Assembly (NCBI RefSeq): GCF_014212315.1
Contig: NZ_JACKXE010000001.1
Location: 3,782,001 to 3,846,000, forward strand
Reading direction: 5' to 3'
DNA: 64,000 nt
From: Nocardioides luti
GTDB taxonomy: Bacteria; Actinomycetota; Actinomycetes; Propionibacteriales; Nocardioidaceae
Position 1 is the first letter of the stretch, and each line of letters starts with the position of its first letter. Shown in pieces: positions 39,804 through 50,949 of the stretch. The position numbers were made by a program, and so were the translations under genes. Under the pieces are notes generated by a model, which did not search any database, had not been told where the DNA came from, and was given only the letters and a program-made list of their open reading frames with translations.

Positions 39804-39891
39804 GCTTCATCACGGGATGCAGGTGAAGCGGAGCTTCCCACGGCGAATTCGCCGTGGGAACCAGCACTTCGACTACATCCCGTGATGAAGC
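39804..39891. repeat. 88-bp palindromic element, copy C
   Basis: Same arms with one change in the right arm (CTACATCCC for CTGCATCCC). The centre is a perfect 26-base palindrome, TTCCCACGGCGAA and its inverse, making this the least decayed copy. It begins 28 nt after the glgB stop on the minus strand. The remaining 112 bp to the AbiEi start (39692-39803) hold nothing I recognise. Confidence 0.92.
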
Positions 39892-39919
39892 GAGCGAGCC
39901 GCGACCCCGCGGGAGCCCC

Positions 39920-42112
39920 TCAGCCCCGCCGCCGGAACCACACGGTCGCGAGCGGCGGCACGGTGATGTCGGCGTACGCCGGCTGGCCGACGTGCTCGCC
40001 CGCGACGGCGGTGACCGCACCGAGGTTGCCGACGCCGGAGCCGGTGTAGGTCTCGGCGTCGGTGTTGACGAGCTCCTCCCAGACCCCGGTGGCGGGCAGG
40101 CCGAGCCGGTAGCCCTCGTGGGGGACCGAGGCGAAGTTCGACACGCAGACGACGTCCGCCTCGCCGTCACCGCTGCGGCGGATGAACGAGTAGACGTTGC
40201 GGCCGGCGTCGTTGGCGTCGATCCACTGGAAGCCCGCGGGCTCGTGGTCGAGCGCCCACAGCGCCGGGGAGGAGGAGTACGCCGTGTTGAGGTCGCGCAC
40301 GAGGGAGTGGACGCCCTGGTGCTCGGGGTGGTCGAGCAGCCACCAGTCGAGCTCGCGGGCCTCGGCCCACTCGGACTCCTGGCCGAGCTCGACACCCATG
40401 AAGAGCAGCTGCTTGCCGGGGTGCGCCCACATGAAGGCGAGGTAGGCACGCAGGTTGGCCAGCTGCTGCCAGCGGTCGCCGGGCATCTTGCGCAGCAGGG
40501 AGCCCTTGCCGTGCACGACCTCGTCGTGGCTGATCGGCAGGACGTAGTTCTCCGACCACGCGTAGACCAGCGAGAAGGTCATCTCGCCGTGGTGGTGGGC
40601 GCGGTGCACGGGCTCGTGGGCCATGTAGTCCAGCGAGTCGTGCATCCAGCCCATGTTCCACTTGAAGCCGAAGCCGAGCCCGTCGTTCGCGGTGGGCTTG
40701 GTGACGCCCGGCCACGACGTGGACTCCTCCGCGATCGTGGTGATGCCGGGGACCCGCTTGTAGACGGTGGCGTTCATCTCCTGGAGGAACTGCACCGCCT
40801 CGAGGTTCTCGTGGCCGCCGTGGATGTTGGGCGACCACTCGCCCTCCTCGCGGGCGTAGTCGAGGTAGAGCATCGAGGCGACGCCGTCGACGCGGAGCCC
40901 GTCGGCGTGGAACTCCTCGAGCCAGTAGAGCGCGTTCGCGTAGAGGAAGTTGCGGACCTCGCGGCGGCCGAAGTTGAAGATGTGGGAGCCCCACTCCTTG
41001 TGCCACCCGCGCTGGGGGTTGGGGTCCTCGTAGAGCGGGGTGCCGTCGAAGTTGGCCAGCGCCCAGGGGTCGGTCGCGAAGTGCCCGGGCACCCAGTCCA
41101 GGATCACGCCGATCCCGGCCTGGTGCAGCCGGTCGACGAGCAGGCGGAAGCCGTCGGGGTCGCCGAAGCGGGAGTCGGGGGCGAAGTACGACGTCACGTG
41201 GTAGCCCCACGAGCCGCCGAACGGGTGCTGCATGACCGGCATCAGCTCGACGTGGGTGAACCCCAGGTCGGCCAGGTAGGGCACCAGGTCGTCGGCCATC
41301 TCCGACCACGACCAGAAGCGGCCGTCGGGGTGCTTCTTCCACGACGCGAGGTGCATCTCGTAGATGCTCATCGGCGCCGCGACCGGCTGGCGCGCGGCCC
41401 GCTCGGTCATCCAGGCGTCGTCACCCCAGGTGTAGGACGACTCCCACACGCGCGACGCGGTCTGCGCGGGCACCTCGGCCCACTCGGCCATCGGGTCGGC
41501 CTTCTCGCGCCACTCGCCGTCGGCGCCCAGCACGGCGTACTTGTACGACGTGCCGGAGCCGATGTCCGGCACGAAGAGCTCCCAGACGCCGGACGTGCCG
41601 AGCTGCCGCATCGGGTGCTCGCGGCCGTCCCAGCTGTTGAAGTCGCCCTTGAGCCGGACGGCCCGTGCGGACGGCGCCCACACGGCGAACGCCGTGCCGG
41701 TGACGCCGGCGTCGTAGCGGTGCACCCGGGCGCCGAGGACCTTCCACAGGTCCTCGTGGCGCCCCTCGTTGATGAGGTGCAGGTCGACCTCGCCGAGTGT
41801 CGGGAGGAAGCGGTAGGGGTCGTCGAGCTCGATCGTGGTGGTGTCGTAGGACACCGCGAGCCGGTAGTCGGGCACGTCGCTGACCGGCAGCACGCCGACC
41901 CAGATGCCTTCGTACTCGTGCTCGAGCCGCGTCTCGGTGCCGCCGTGGCGGACCACGACGCTGGAGGCCAGCGGCTTGAGGACGCGCACGGTGACGGCGC
42001 CCTCGTGCACGTGCGGGCCGAGCACGGCGTGCGGGTGGCCGTGCTCGCCGCGGACGACCTGGTCGAGCTCGTCGCGGCCGACGGGGGCCGCCGTGGGGGA
42101 GGTGCTGGTCAT
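39920..42112 (-). CDS. glgB: 1,4-alpha-glucan branching enzyme
   Basis: A 730-residue GH13 branching enzyme that creates alpha-1,6 branches in glucan. It has an N1 carbohydrate-binding module (about 1-115), CBM48 (about 130-225), the catalytic barrel and an all-beta C-domain. Catalytic residues are nucleophile Asp409 (GLRVDGVASM), acid Glu462 (ITTIAEEST) and the Asp of ISHDEVVHGKGS. Its ATG overlaps the maltokinase stop (ATGA). As the last gene of glgE-treS-mak-glgB it branches the linear maltosyl chains made by GlgE. Palindromic element C just downstream may end the operon. Confidence 0.97.
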   Translation of the reverse strand: MTSTSPTAAPVGRDELDQVVRGEHGHPHAVLGPHVHEGAVTVRVLKPLASSVVVRHGGTETRLEHEYEGIWVGVLPVSDVPDYRLAVSYDTTTIELDDPYRFLPTLGEVDLHLINEGRHEDLWKVLGARVHRYDAGVTGTAFAVWAPSARAVRLKGDFNSWDGREHPMRQLGTSGVWELFVPDIGSGTSYKYAVLGADGEWREKADPMAEWAEVPAQTASRVWESSYTWGDDAWMTERAARQPVAAPMSIYEMHLASWKKHPDGRFWSWSEMADDLVPYLADLGFTHVELMPVMQHPFGGSWGYHVTSYFAPDSRFGDPDGFRLLVDRLHQAGIGVILDWVPGHFATDPWALANFDGTPLYEDPNPQRGWHKEWGSHIFNFGRREVRNFLYANALYWLEEFHADGLRVDGVASMLYLDYAREEGEWSPNIHGGHENLEAVQFLQEMNATVYKRVPGITTIAEESTSWPGVTKPTANDGLGFGFKWNMGWMHDSLDYMAHEPVHRAHHHGEMTFSLVYAWSENYVLPISHDEVVHGKGSLLRKMPGDRWQQLANLRAYLAFMWAHPGKQLLFMGVELGQESEWAEARELDWWLLDHPEHQGVHSLVRDLNTAYSSSPALWALDHEPAGFQWIDANDAGRNVYSFIRRSGDGEADVVCVSNFASVPHEGYRLGLPATGVWEELVNTDAETYTGSGVGNLGAVTAVAGEHVGQPAYADITVPPLATVWFRRRG

Positions 42113-43544
42113 GAGGCTCCGATCCTCGCCACGGCCTCGAGCGGGATGGCCACCCAGGTCGGACGGTTGCGGGTTTCGTAGACGGTCTCGTAGACCGCCT
42201 TGTCGGCGACGTACGCGGCGAGGAGGGTCTCCTCGTCGGCGGTCAGGTCACGACCGGCGTACGCCGTCAGGAAGGCGTTGCGGTTGCGCGCGGCCCACTC
42301 GGCGGAGCGGTAGGCGCGCTGGTCGGCGCCCTCGTCGAGGCCGTCGCCCCAGGTGCGCTCGACGACACGGGGCGCGTAGTCGAGCGAGCGGAGCATCCCG
42401 GCGACGTCGCGCCAGGGGGAGTCGGGCAGCACCCGCTCGGCGAGCGTCTTGGCGGGCTCGCCCTCGAAGTCGACGATCTTCCAGCCCCGCGCGGTGCGCA
42501 GGGTCTGGCCCAGGTGCAGGTCGCCGTGGATCTGCTGGACCCGGACCCCGTCGAGCGCGCCGAGGGCGTCGTAGGCGCCGCGCAGGTCGTCGGCGTACGC
42601 CGTCAGCTCGGGCGCAACCGCGAGGGCGGCCTCGAGCCGCCGGTGCATCGCGTCGGCCAGCGCGCGGGCCGCCTCGGCGGGGCGGTCCTCGGCGGGGAAG
42701 TGCTGCTCGAGGGTCCGGTGCGTCTCGGCGAGGGCCTCGCCCAGCCGGGCGGCCTCGCCGGCGAAGTCGCCGCCGACCTCGTCGGCGTGCAGGTCGGCCT
42801 CGGCGAAGAGGTTGCGGACGCTGGCGAGCGCGAGGTCCCAGCCGTCGGTGGCGGTGCGCAGGAACTGCTGCAGCATCGCGAGCTGGAGCACCCGGTCCTG
42901 CGGCTCGCCCTCGGTGGTGATCGAGGGGGTCTCGAGCCAGCCGTAGAGCGCGGCCACGTGGTCGGAGCCGGCGCGGGTCAGCACCTCGTGGATCGAGATG
43001 TCGGGGTTCGCGCCCGGGGTGATCTTGCGGAAGACCTTCATCAGGGCGTCCTCGCCGAACGCGACCGAGGAGTTCGACTGCTCGCCGCTGAAGAGCGTCG
43101 AGTGGGCGTCGAGGTCCAGGTCGTGTCCCGGGAGGCGGTGGAAGGCCAGCGGCCCGTCGGCCGGCGGGTTCGCGAAGGAGCGCAGCCAGCAGGCCATCGC
43201 CTCGCGGTCGTGCACGGCGTCGTAGACGTGGCAGGTGCCGAAGTCCTCGTCGCCCCACTGCCCGAGGTGGGCGTGGGCGAGGCGGTCCTGCGGCTCGGCG
43301 TAGAACGCGAGCGGCAGCTGGTAGTACTCGTCCTCGCCGCCGTCCTCGAAGGTCACGGTGACCAGGTCGATCGCGACGTGCGGGCCGTCGGCGACGTGGC
43401 CGGGCACCTCGCCCAGCCGGCGTACGCCGCCGATGGCGAAGGCGCGGCCTTTGCCGCCGAACCAGCGGGCCTCGGCCACGAAGGGGTGCAGCAGCTCGCG
43501 GAGCCCGCTCGGGTCGTCGGTGGGGTGATCGGTGGGGTGATCGG

Positions 43545-43548
<4 letters not shown>
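42109..43548 (-). CDS. mak: maltokinase
   Basis: A 479-residue maltokinase (Mak/Pep2), which phosphorylates maltose from TreS to maltose-1-phosphate, the GlgE substrate. The N-terminal lobe has [13 protein letters not shown]; the catalytic lobe has [13 protein letters not shown] (catalytic Asp) and [11 protein letters not shown] (metal-binding Asp), at about residues 345-375, the aminoglycoside-phosphotransferase-like core. The GTG start overlaps the treS TGA (GTGA). The first residues [12 protein letters not shown] come from a short 12-bp tandem duplication. Confidence 0.95.
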
Positions 43549-45299
<1,751 letters not shown>

Positions 45300-45304
45300 C
45301 TCGG

Positions 45305-47290
45305 TCAACGGGGGCTCCTCACGGTCAGGATGTGGGCGGGCTCGTGCGCGGGGTCGAGGCGCACGTAGTTGTGCGCGCCCCAGCTCCAGTCGGCACCGGT
45401 GATCTCGTCGTGGACGACGAAGGAGTCGTGCCACTCGAGGCCGAGCGCGGGGAGGTCGAGGTGGACGGTCGTCTCGCGGGTGGCGTGCGGGTCCAGGTTG
45501 ATGACCACGACGACGGTGTCCGTGCTGCCGTCCGGCAGCGTGGCGCTCTTCGAGAACACCAGGACCGACTCGTCGTCGCTGCCGTGCACGCGCAGGTTGC
45601 GCAGCAGCTGCAGCGAGCGGTGCTGGCGGCGGATCTCGTTGAGGCGGGTGAGGTACGGCGCCAGGGTCCGCCCCTCGGCGGCGGCACCGTCCCAGTCGCG
45701 GATCCGGATCTGGTACTTCTCCGAGTCGAGGTACTCCTCGCTCCCGGGCTTGACCGCGACGTGCTCGTAGAGCTCGTACCCGGCGTACACGCCCCAGCTC
45801 GGGGAGCCGGTCGCCGCGAGAGCGGCGCGGATCTTGAACGCCGCCGGGCCGCCGTACTGCAGGAAGCCGTGCAGGATGTCGGGGGTGTTCACGAAGAAGT
45901 TCGGCCGCATCAGGTGGTCGGACTCGGTCGCGAGCTCGCGGAGGTACTCCTCGATCTCCCACTTCGAGGTGCGCCAGGTGAAGTACGTGTAGGACTGCTG
46001 GAAGCCGATCGCGCCGAGCCCGCGCATCATCGCGGGGCGGGTGAACGCCTCGGCGAGGAAGAGCACGTCCGGGTCGGTGCGGCGGATCTCCTTGAGCAGC
46101 CACTCCCAGAACGCCACCGGCTTCGTGTGCGGGTTGTCGACGCGGAAGATGCGCACGCCGTGCGCCATCCAGTGCCGGACCACGCGCAGCACCTCGCGGC
46201 AGATGCCGGTCGGGTCGTTGTCGAAGTTGACCGGGTAGATGTCCTGGTACTTCTTCGGGGGGTTCTCGGCGTAGGCGATCGTGCCGTCGGCCCGGGTGGT
46301 GAACCACTCCGGGTTGGACGTCACCCACGGGTGGTCCGGCGCCGCCTGCAGCGCCAGGTCGAGGGCCACCTCGATGCCGAGCTCGCCGGCCCGCGCCACG
46401 AAGGCGTCGAAGTCCTCGAGGGTGCCCAGGTCGGGGTGGATCGCGTCGTGCCCGCCGTCCTTGGAGCCGATCGCCCACGGCGAGCCGGTGTCCTCGGGGC
46501 CGGGCGTCAGGGTGTTGTTCGGGCCCTTACGGTTCACCTCGCCGATCGGGTGGATCGGGGGCAGGTAGATCACGTCGAAGCCCATCGCGGCGACGGCGTC
46601 GAGACGCTTCGCGGCGGTGCGGAAGTTGCCGCTGGTGACCTTGCCGGAGGCGTCCTTGACGGCGCCCTCGGAGCGGGGGAAGAACTCGTACCAGCTGCTC
46701 GCCAGGGCGGTCACGCGGTCGGCGTACGCCGGGTAGGGACCCTCGACCGTGACGAGCTCGCGGACCGGGTTGGCGTGCAGCAGGGCGGCCAGCTCCGGGT
46801 CCTGGAGGGCGGCGAGACGGGCGCCGACGGGACGCTCGGTGTCGCTCGCGGCCACCAGGCCGCCGGCGACCAGCTCGTGGCCGCGGGTGTCGGCCGGGTC
46901 GAGCGCGGCCTGGACCCGCTCGAGCAGCAGCCGGCCCTCGGTGAACATGAGGTCGACGTCGACGCCGGCGGGGATCTTCAGCCCGGCGGCGTGCTGCCAG
47001 GTGCCGATCGGGTCGGACCAGGCCTGCACCTCGAAGGTCCACGGCCCGGGCGCGTCCGGGGTCACCCAGGCGTCGTACCGGTCCGGCACGTCCGCGTGCT
47101 TGACCATCCGCACGGGGTCGCGCCGCCGGCCGTCGGGTCCGGTGAGGACGACCTCGGCGCCGAGCTTGTCGTGTCCTTCCCGGAACACGGTTGCGGACAC
47201 GGGGAGAGGTTCTCCCACCGTGGCCTTCGCCGACTGCCGACCGAGATCGACGACGGGCATGACGTTCATGACGGGGATGCGTCCGACCAT
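45305..47290 (-). CDS. glgE: alpha-1,4-glucan:maltose-1-phosphate maltosyltransferase
   Basis: A 661-residue GH13_3 enzyme that adds maltosyl units from maltose-1-phosphate to alpha-1,4-glucan. N-terminal domain [20 protein letters not shown] is family-typical. Catalytic residues are nucleophile Asp385 ([14 protein letters not shown]) and acid Glu414 ([11 protein letters not shown]). The [11 protein letters not shown] segment (about 343-353) belongs to the maltose-1-phosphate site. ATG 47290 matches the family start; an upstream in-frame ATG lies in the preceding terminator. It is the first gene of the glgE-treS-mak-glgB operon, 5 nt from treS. Confidence 0.97.
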   Translation of the reverse strand: MVGRIPVMNVMPVVDLGRQSAKATVGEPLPVSATVFREGHDKLGAEVVLTGPDGRRRDPVRMVKHADVPDRYDAWVTPDAPGPWTFEVQAWSDPIGTWQHAAGLKIPAGVDVDLMFTEGRLLLERVQAALDPADTRGHELVAGGLVAASDTERPVGARLAALQDPELAALLHANPVRELVTVEGPYPAYADRVTALASSWYEFFPRSEGAVKDASGKVTSGNFRTAAKRLDAVAAMGFDVIYLPPIHPIGEVNRKGPNNTLTPGPEDTGSPWAIGSKDGGHDAIHPDLGTLEDFDAFVARAGELGIEVALDLALQAAPDHPWVTSNPEWFTTRADGTIAYAENPPKKYQDIYPVNFDNDPTGICREVLRVVRHWMAHGVRIFRVDNPHTKPVAFWEWLLKEIRRTDPDVLFLAEAFTRPAMMRGLGAIGFQQSYTYFTWRTSKWEIEEYLRELATESDHLMRPNFFVNTPDILHGFLQYGGPAAFKIRAALAATGSPSWGVYAGYELYEHVAVKPGSEEYLDSEKYQIRIRDWDGAAAEGRTLAPYLTRLNEIRRQHRSLQLLRNLRVHGSDDESVLVFSKSATLPDGSTDTVVVVINLDPHATRETTVHLDLPALGLEWHDSFVVHDEITGADWSWGAHNYVRLDPAHEPAHILTVRSPR

Positions 47291-47376
47291 CCCCCAACAC
47301 TTGCGGGTTGCCGGTGGCCACGCAAGCCGGGACCCCCTCGGAGTCCGCAGGCCGGTCATCCCGACCCGGAAATGCA

Positions 47377-47414
47377 ACCGGACGGGTGAACCCGCGAGGG
47401 TCCACCCGTCCGGT
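47377..47414. terminator. 38-bp palindromic terminator of the M36 peptidase gene
   Basis: ACCGGACGGGTG-a-ACCC pairs with GGGT-c-CACCCGTCCGGT around GCGA, a 17-bp stem with one mismatch. It lies 23 nt after the peptidase stop and 87 nt before glgE on the same strand, separating the two units. Confidence 0.85.
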
Positions 47415-47437
47415 GCCGGGTCACGTGGAGGAGCGGG

Positions 47438-50400
47438 TCAGTAGACCTGCAGCTCCGCGGCGTGCACGATCGAGCCCCGGTCCGACGCGGTCCGGCAGTC
47501 CGTGTCGTTGGTCGGGTCGTTGTCCTGCTCGCCGGCGTACGCCGGAGTGCCGGTGCACTGGTTCTCCAGCGCCACGAACCGGATGGCGGCCGCCTTGGTC
47601 GGCTTGACCTTGAAGGAGCGCAGGATCAGGTCCGGCGCCACCGGCCGCGGGGCCAGCGACGGGAACGCCGCCGCCTTCGAGGTGTAGAACCGCTTCCACT
47701 TCGCGCCGGCAGAGCCGCACTTCGCGACGCAGGCCTCGAGCGCGAACCGGCGCAGGGCGGTGAACCGCGAGCCCGAGTCCGGGTCGGCGGCCAGCGGGAT
47801 CTCGCTGGGGTCGGCGGGGGCCGGGTTCAGCATCGCGCTGACCTGGACCCGCTTGACGACGTGCTTGCCACCGGCGAGGTCGACGACGACGAAGGGGCTC
47901 TTGTCGTCGACGTTGGTCGCGTCGGCGTTCACGCCGCCCCAGTTGGTGGCCTCGGTGCCGTCGATCAGGGACTTCGGGTTCAGCGAGCCGTCGCTGGCCC
48001 CCAGCACCTTCGCGCCGGACGCGGCCGCCGCGAGGTTGCGCGGTGCGGCGACCTTGACCTTCGTGCTCCGGCCGGGCGCCACGGTGATGCTGAAGCGCTT
48101 GAAGCCACGGTTCTTCGAGACGTAGAGCATCGAGTAGCGGCCGGCCACGAACGGGACGGTGGCGTCGAGCTTGGTCTTCTTGACCGTGTCGGCGACCGGG
48201 GTCACGCGGGCTTCGTACTTGCCGACGTAGATCGTGCCGCCCTTCGGCGCCTTGAACGTGACCTTGCCGTTGTGCGAGCGGAACTTCGAGGCGAAGCTCG
48301 GGGTCGGCTCGTCGGAGTCGGCGTTCTTGGTCTTCGCGCCCTTGCCCATGCCGCGGGAGGCGAACGCGTCCCACAGCACCTGCTGGTTGGAGCCGTCGAA
48401 GCGCATCCGGTCCGAGGCGAGCATCGCGTCGCGGGCGTCGAGCATCGACGTGGCGCCCTGCTGGAGCAGGAAGGCGTCGAAGATCATCTGGATCCAGCGG
48501 CGGTTGCCGGGGCACAGGTCGGCGCGACGCGGACCGCGGGTCTCGCGGTCCTCGGCGCACTTCCGCTGCAGCTTGTCGTTCGCGTAGGGGTACTTCTTGT
48601 TCCACTTCTTGACCAGCGCCTGGCGCACCGACCACTGGGTGCCGTTCCAGATCTCGCCGTCGGCGTGGACCTCGGGACCGGTGCTGTCGAAGCCGTAGTC
48701 CGAGTAGTTCAGCGGGTTGGCGAAGATCGCGTAGTCACGAATACCGACCTTGCGGTTGCCCGTGGCGTAGCCACCCTCGACGAACGGCTTGGTGCCGGTG
48801 TCGTAGCCGTGGCTGAACTGGTACTCGCTGGCGGTGAGGTCGCCCCACGACTCGCCCATCGCGCCGCCCTGCTCGGACGTGATGCCCTGGTCCGGGCCGC
48901 CGATCATGCGGTTGCTGATCGCGTGGGTGTACTCGTGGCCGACCACGCCCATGTCGAGCGAGCCGTCGGCGCACGGGGCGTAGAAGGCGCCGGCGATCGG
49001 CTGGAAGAGGTACTGGTTGGTGATCCCGGGGATCCCGTCCTGCAGCGCGATCTGGTTGGCGTTGTCGCGACCGAGGTACGACGGCTGGCCACCCGAGAGG
49101 GCACCCGCCTGCGCGTTGCCGATCTCCTGGTCACCCTCCGCGCCGCCCCGACCGAGGTTGTCGAGCTGCAGGTTGTAGTTCTTCTCGGTGAAGCCGAGGT
49201 AGTACGAGTAGTCGTGCATCCGGTTGTGCGACACGAAGAGGTTCCCGACCGACTGGTCGATGTCGTTGCCGCCCGGGGTGAGCTGCGACGGGTCGCACTT
49301 GGAGTTGTTCCAGATGTCCTGGAAGGCGGTGGTGTACTCCCGGGTGGGGGAGACCGGCGCCTGCAGCGTGCCGCCGGGGGTCAGCGGGCTGCCCCAGGCC
49401 TCGTGCGTGTTGGCGGCGTTGCCGACGGTGGTGAGCGTCGGCTGGCCGGTCTTGGCCGTGGTGTCCCACGGGCCCGGGTCGGCGACGCTGACGAGCGGAC
49501 CGGTGCCCAGCGTGCAGGCGTCCTTGTCCTTGCTCTCGAGCCAGCAGCCGATGACGCTGTTCTTCGGCGTCACGGTCGAGCTCAGCGACGCGAGGCTCGG
49601 GTTGGCGGCGAAGAAGAGCCAGCGGGGCGAGAACTGCGCGTCGGCGGCGTTCGGCGTGCCCTGGTCGCTCGTCGTGGCGATCGCGGCGTAGTTGCCCGGG
49701 GGCGTGAACGGCGCGGTCGGGTTGAGGAACGGGCAGACCTGCATCGAGTAGATGCCGGCCGGGATGTTCGACGACTCGTACGTCGCGGTCTCGGGGCTGG
49801 TGCCGAGGTCGCCGGTCGTGAGGACCTGGCCGTTCGGGTCGAAGATCTTGACGATGATGTCGTCGGCCGAGTTGCCCATGGCGGCGACCGCGTCGATCCG
49901 CTTCGTCTTGTCGTCGGTGATCTCGAACTCGTGCTTCGGGCCGCAGTCGGTCGCGGTGATCTCCCCGTTGAACGGGAAGGCGTCGCTGCTGTTCTCGACC
50001 TGGTTCTCGCGGTGCAGGACCGCGCCGGTCGCGGCGTCGACCATCGAGGTGTAGGCGAAGGCCGAGCCCTTCTCGGCGTCGACGACGTTCACCTCGAAGA
50101 CCGGGCGGACCGAGCCGTCGGCCAGCGCGAGCGCGCGCAGCCGGGCCTGCTGGGTCTGGGCGAAGCCGGGCACCGTCAGCTGCGTCCAGCCGTCGGCGGA
50201 GGTGGTCTTGACCGCGGCGAGGTCGGTGGGGCTGAGCGTGCGGCCGACGTTCGCGGCGGCCTTGAGCCAGGCCTGCAGCGGCGAGAGCGTCGCGGCGGCC
50301 GGGGTGCCGGTGGTCTTCGTCAGCGAGGAGGAGACGTAGGCGATCTGGCCGTTGGCCACGCCCACCGTCACCATGCTGTCGAGCGCCGGGGTGAGGTCGC

Positions 50401-50869
50401 CGAACTTCTGGCGGAACAGCACCGCGTGGGCGTCGCTCTGGGCGAAGCGCTGGTCGTTGACCAGCTCCAGGCCCGCCATGGCGGAGCTGCTCAGGCCGAA
50501 GGTCGCGGCGTGGCTGGTCAGCCAGGCGCGGGCGGCGGAGACGGGGTTGCCGGGAGCGGCACCGAGGGAGCCGTCGGCGGGCAGCAGCGAGGACGGCGTA
50601 CCGAACTGGTTCCAGCGCACGTCGACGGTGTCGAGGCGCGCGACGGCACTGCGCTGCGCGGCGCTCGGGAGGGCCGTGCCGCGGGTGTCGAGGTTCGACA
50701 GGCCGGGGACGGAGTCGGCCAGGGTCAGGACCTGGTTGTCGGACGCGGGGGCGGGGGTGGCGCCGGCCGCGATGGCGGGGAGCTGCGCGAGGCCGGGGAC
50801 CAGGGATGCGGCCACCAGGGCGAGGCCGGCGGTGACGAGCCGGCCTCGGCGCACGGGAGAGGGAGTCAT
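47438..50869 (-). CDS. secreted M36 (fungalysin) metallopeptidase with C-terminal discoidin-like domain
   Basis: A 1143-residue secreted zinc protease. The signal peptide (MTPSPVRRGRLV, then a hydrophobic stretch ending IAAGA) is followed by a FTP/PepSY-like propeptide (about 60-260). A beta-sandwich insert lies at about 290-390, and the M36 catalytic domain has zinc site HEYTH (residues 645-649) and the downstream Glu in ADGEIWNGTQW. Near the C-terminus GASDGSLNPKSLIDGTEATN and PFVVVDLAGGKHVVKRVQV form an F5/8-type (discoidin) domain, likely for surface or polysaccharide binding. It would digest extracellular protein. ATG 50869 is chosen; GTG 50878 adds three residues. It shares an 80-bp divergent region with glgP. 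Confidence 0.94.
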   Translation of the reverse strand: MTPSPVRRGRLVTAGLALVAASLVPGLAQLPAIAAGATPAPASDNQVLTLADSVPGLSNLDTRGTALPSAAQRSAVARLDTVDVRWNQFGTPSSLLPADGSLGAAPGNPVSAARAWLTSHAATFGLSSSAMAGLELVNDQRFAQSDAHAVLFRQKFGDLTPALDSMVTVGVANGQIAYVSSSLTKTTGTPAAATLSPLQAWLKAAANVGRTLSPTDLAAVKTTSADGWTQLTVPGFAQTQQARLRALALADGSVRPVFEVNVVDAEKGSAFAYTSMVDAATGAVLHRENQVENSSDAFPFNGEITATDCGPKHEFEITDDKTKRIDAVAAMGNSADDIIVKIFDPNGQVLTTGDLGTSPETATYESSNIPAGIYSMQVCPFLNPTAPFTPPGNYAAIATTSDQGTPNAADAQFSPRWLFFAANPSLASLSSTVTPKNSVIGCWLESKDKDACTLGTGPLVSVADPGPWDTTAKTGQPTLTTVGNAANTHEAWGSPLTPGGTLQAPVSPTREYTTAFQDIWNNSKCDPSQLTPGGNDIDQSVGNLFVSHNRMHDYSYYLGFTEKNYNLQLDNLGRGGAEGDQEIGNAQAGALSGGQPSYLGRDNANQIALQDGIPGITNQYLFQPIAGAFYAPCADGSLDMGVVGHEYTHAISNRMIGGPDQGITSEQGGAMGESWGDLTASEYQFSHGYDTGTKPFVEGGYATGNRKVGIRDYAIFANPLNYSDYGFDSTGPEVHADGEIWNGTQWSVRQALVKKWNKKYPYANDKLQRKCAEDRETRGPRRADLCPGNRRWIQMIFDAFLLQQGATSMLDARDAMLASDRMRFDGSNQQVLWDAFASRGMGKGAKTKNADSDEPTPSFASKFRSHNGKVTFKAPKGGTIYVGKYEARVTPVADTVKKTKLDATVPFVAGRYSMLYVSKNRGFKRFSITVAPGRSTKVKVAAPRNLAAAASGAKVLGASDGSLNPKSLIDGTEATNWGGVNADATNVDDKSPFVVVDLAGGKHVVKRVQVSAMLNPAPADPSEIPLAADPDSGSRFTALRRFALEACVAKCGSAGAKWKRFYTSKAAAFPSLAPRPVAPDLILRSFKVKPTKAAAIRFVALENQCTGTPAYAGEQDNDPTNDTDCRTASDRGSIVHAAELQVY

Positions 50870-50913
50870 GTGGATCACAACGGCGCCCGGGCGGAAGCGT
50901 TATGTGGCGAAAC

Positions 50914-50943
50914 CTTGGATCGATCCAAGAATCACGCTACCGT
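50914..50943 (+). promoter_or_regulatory. glgP promoter with palindromic operator over the -35
   Basis: TTGGAT (50915-50920) and TACCGT (50938-50943) are separated by exactly 17 bp, and TACCGT lies 6 nt before GTG 50950. The perfect 16-bp palindrome CTTGGATCGATCCAAG (50914-50929) covers the -35. Its central CG is typical of LacI-family operators, so repression is likely; the regulator is not in the window. Confidence 0.75.
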
Positions 50944-50949
50944 CCTCGG

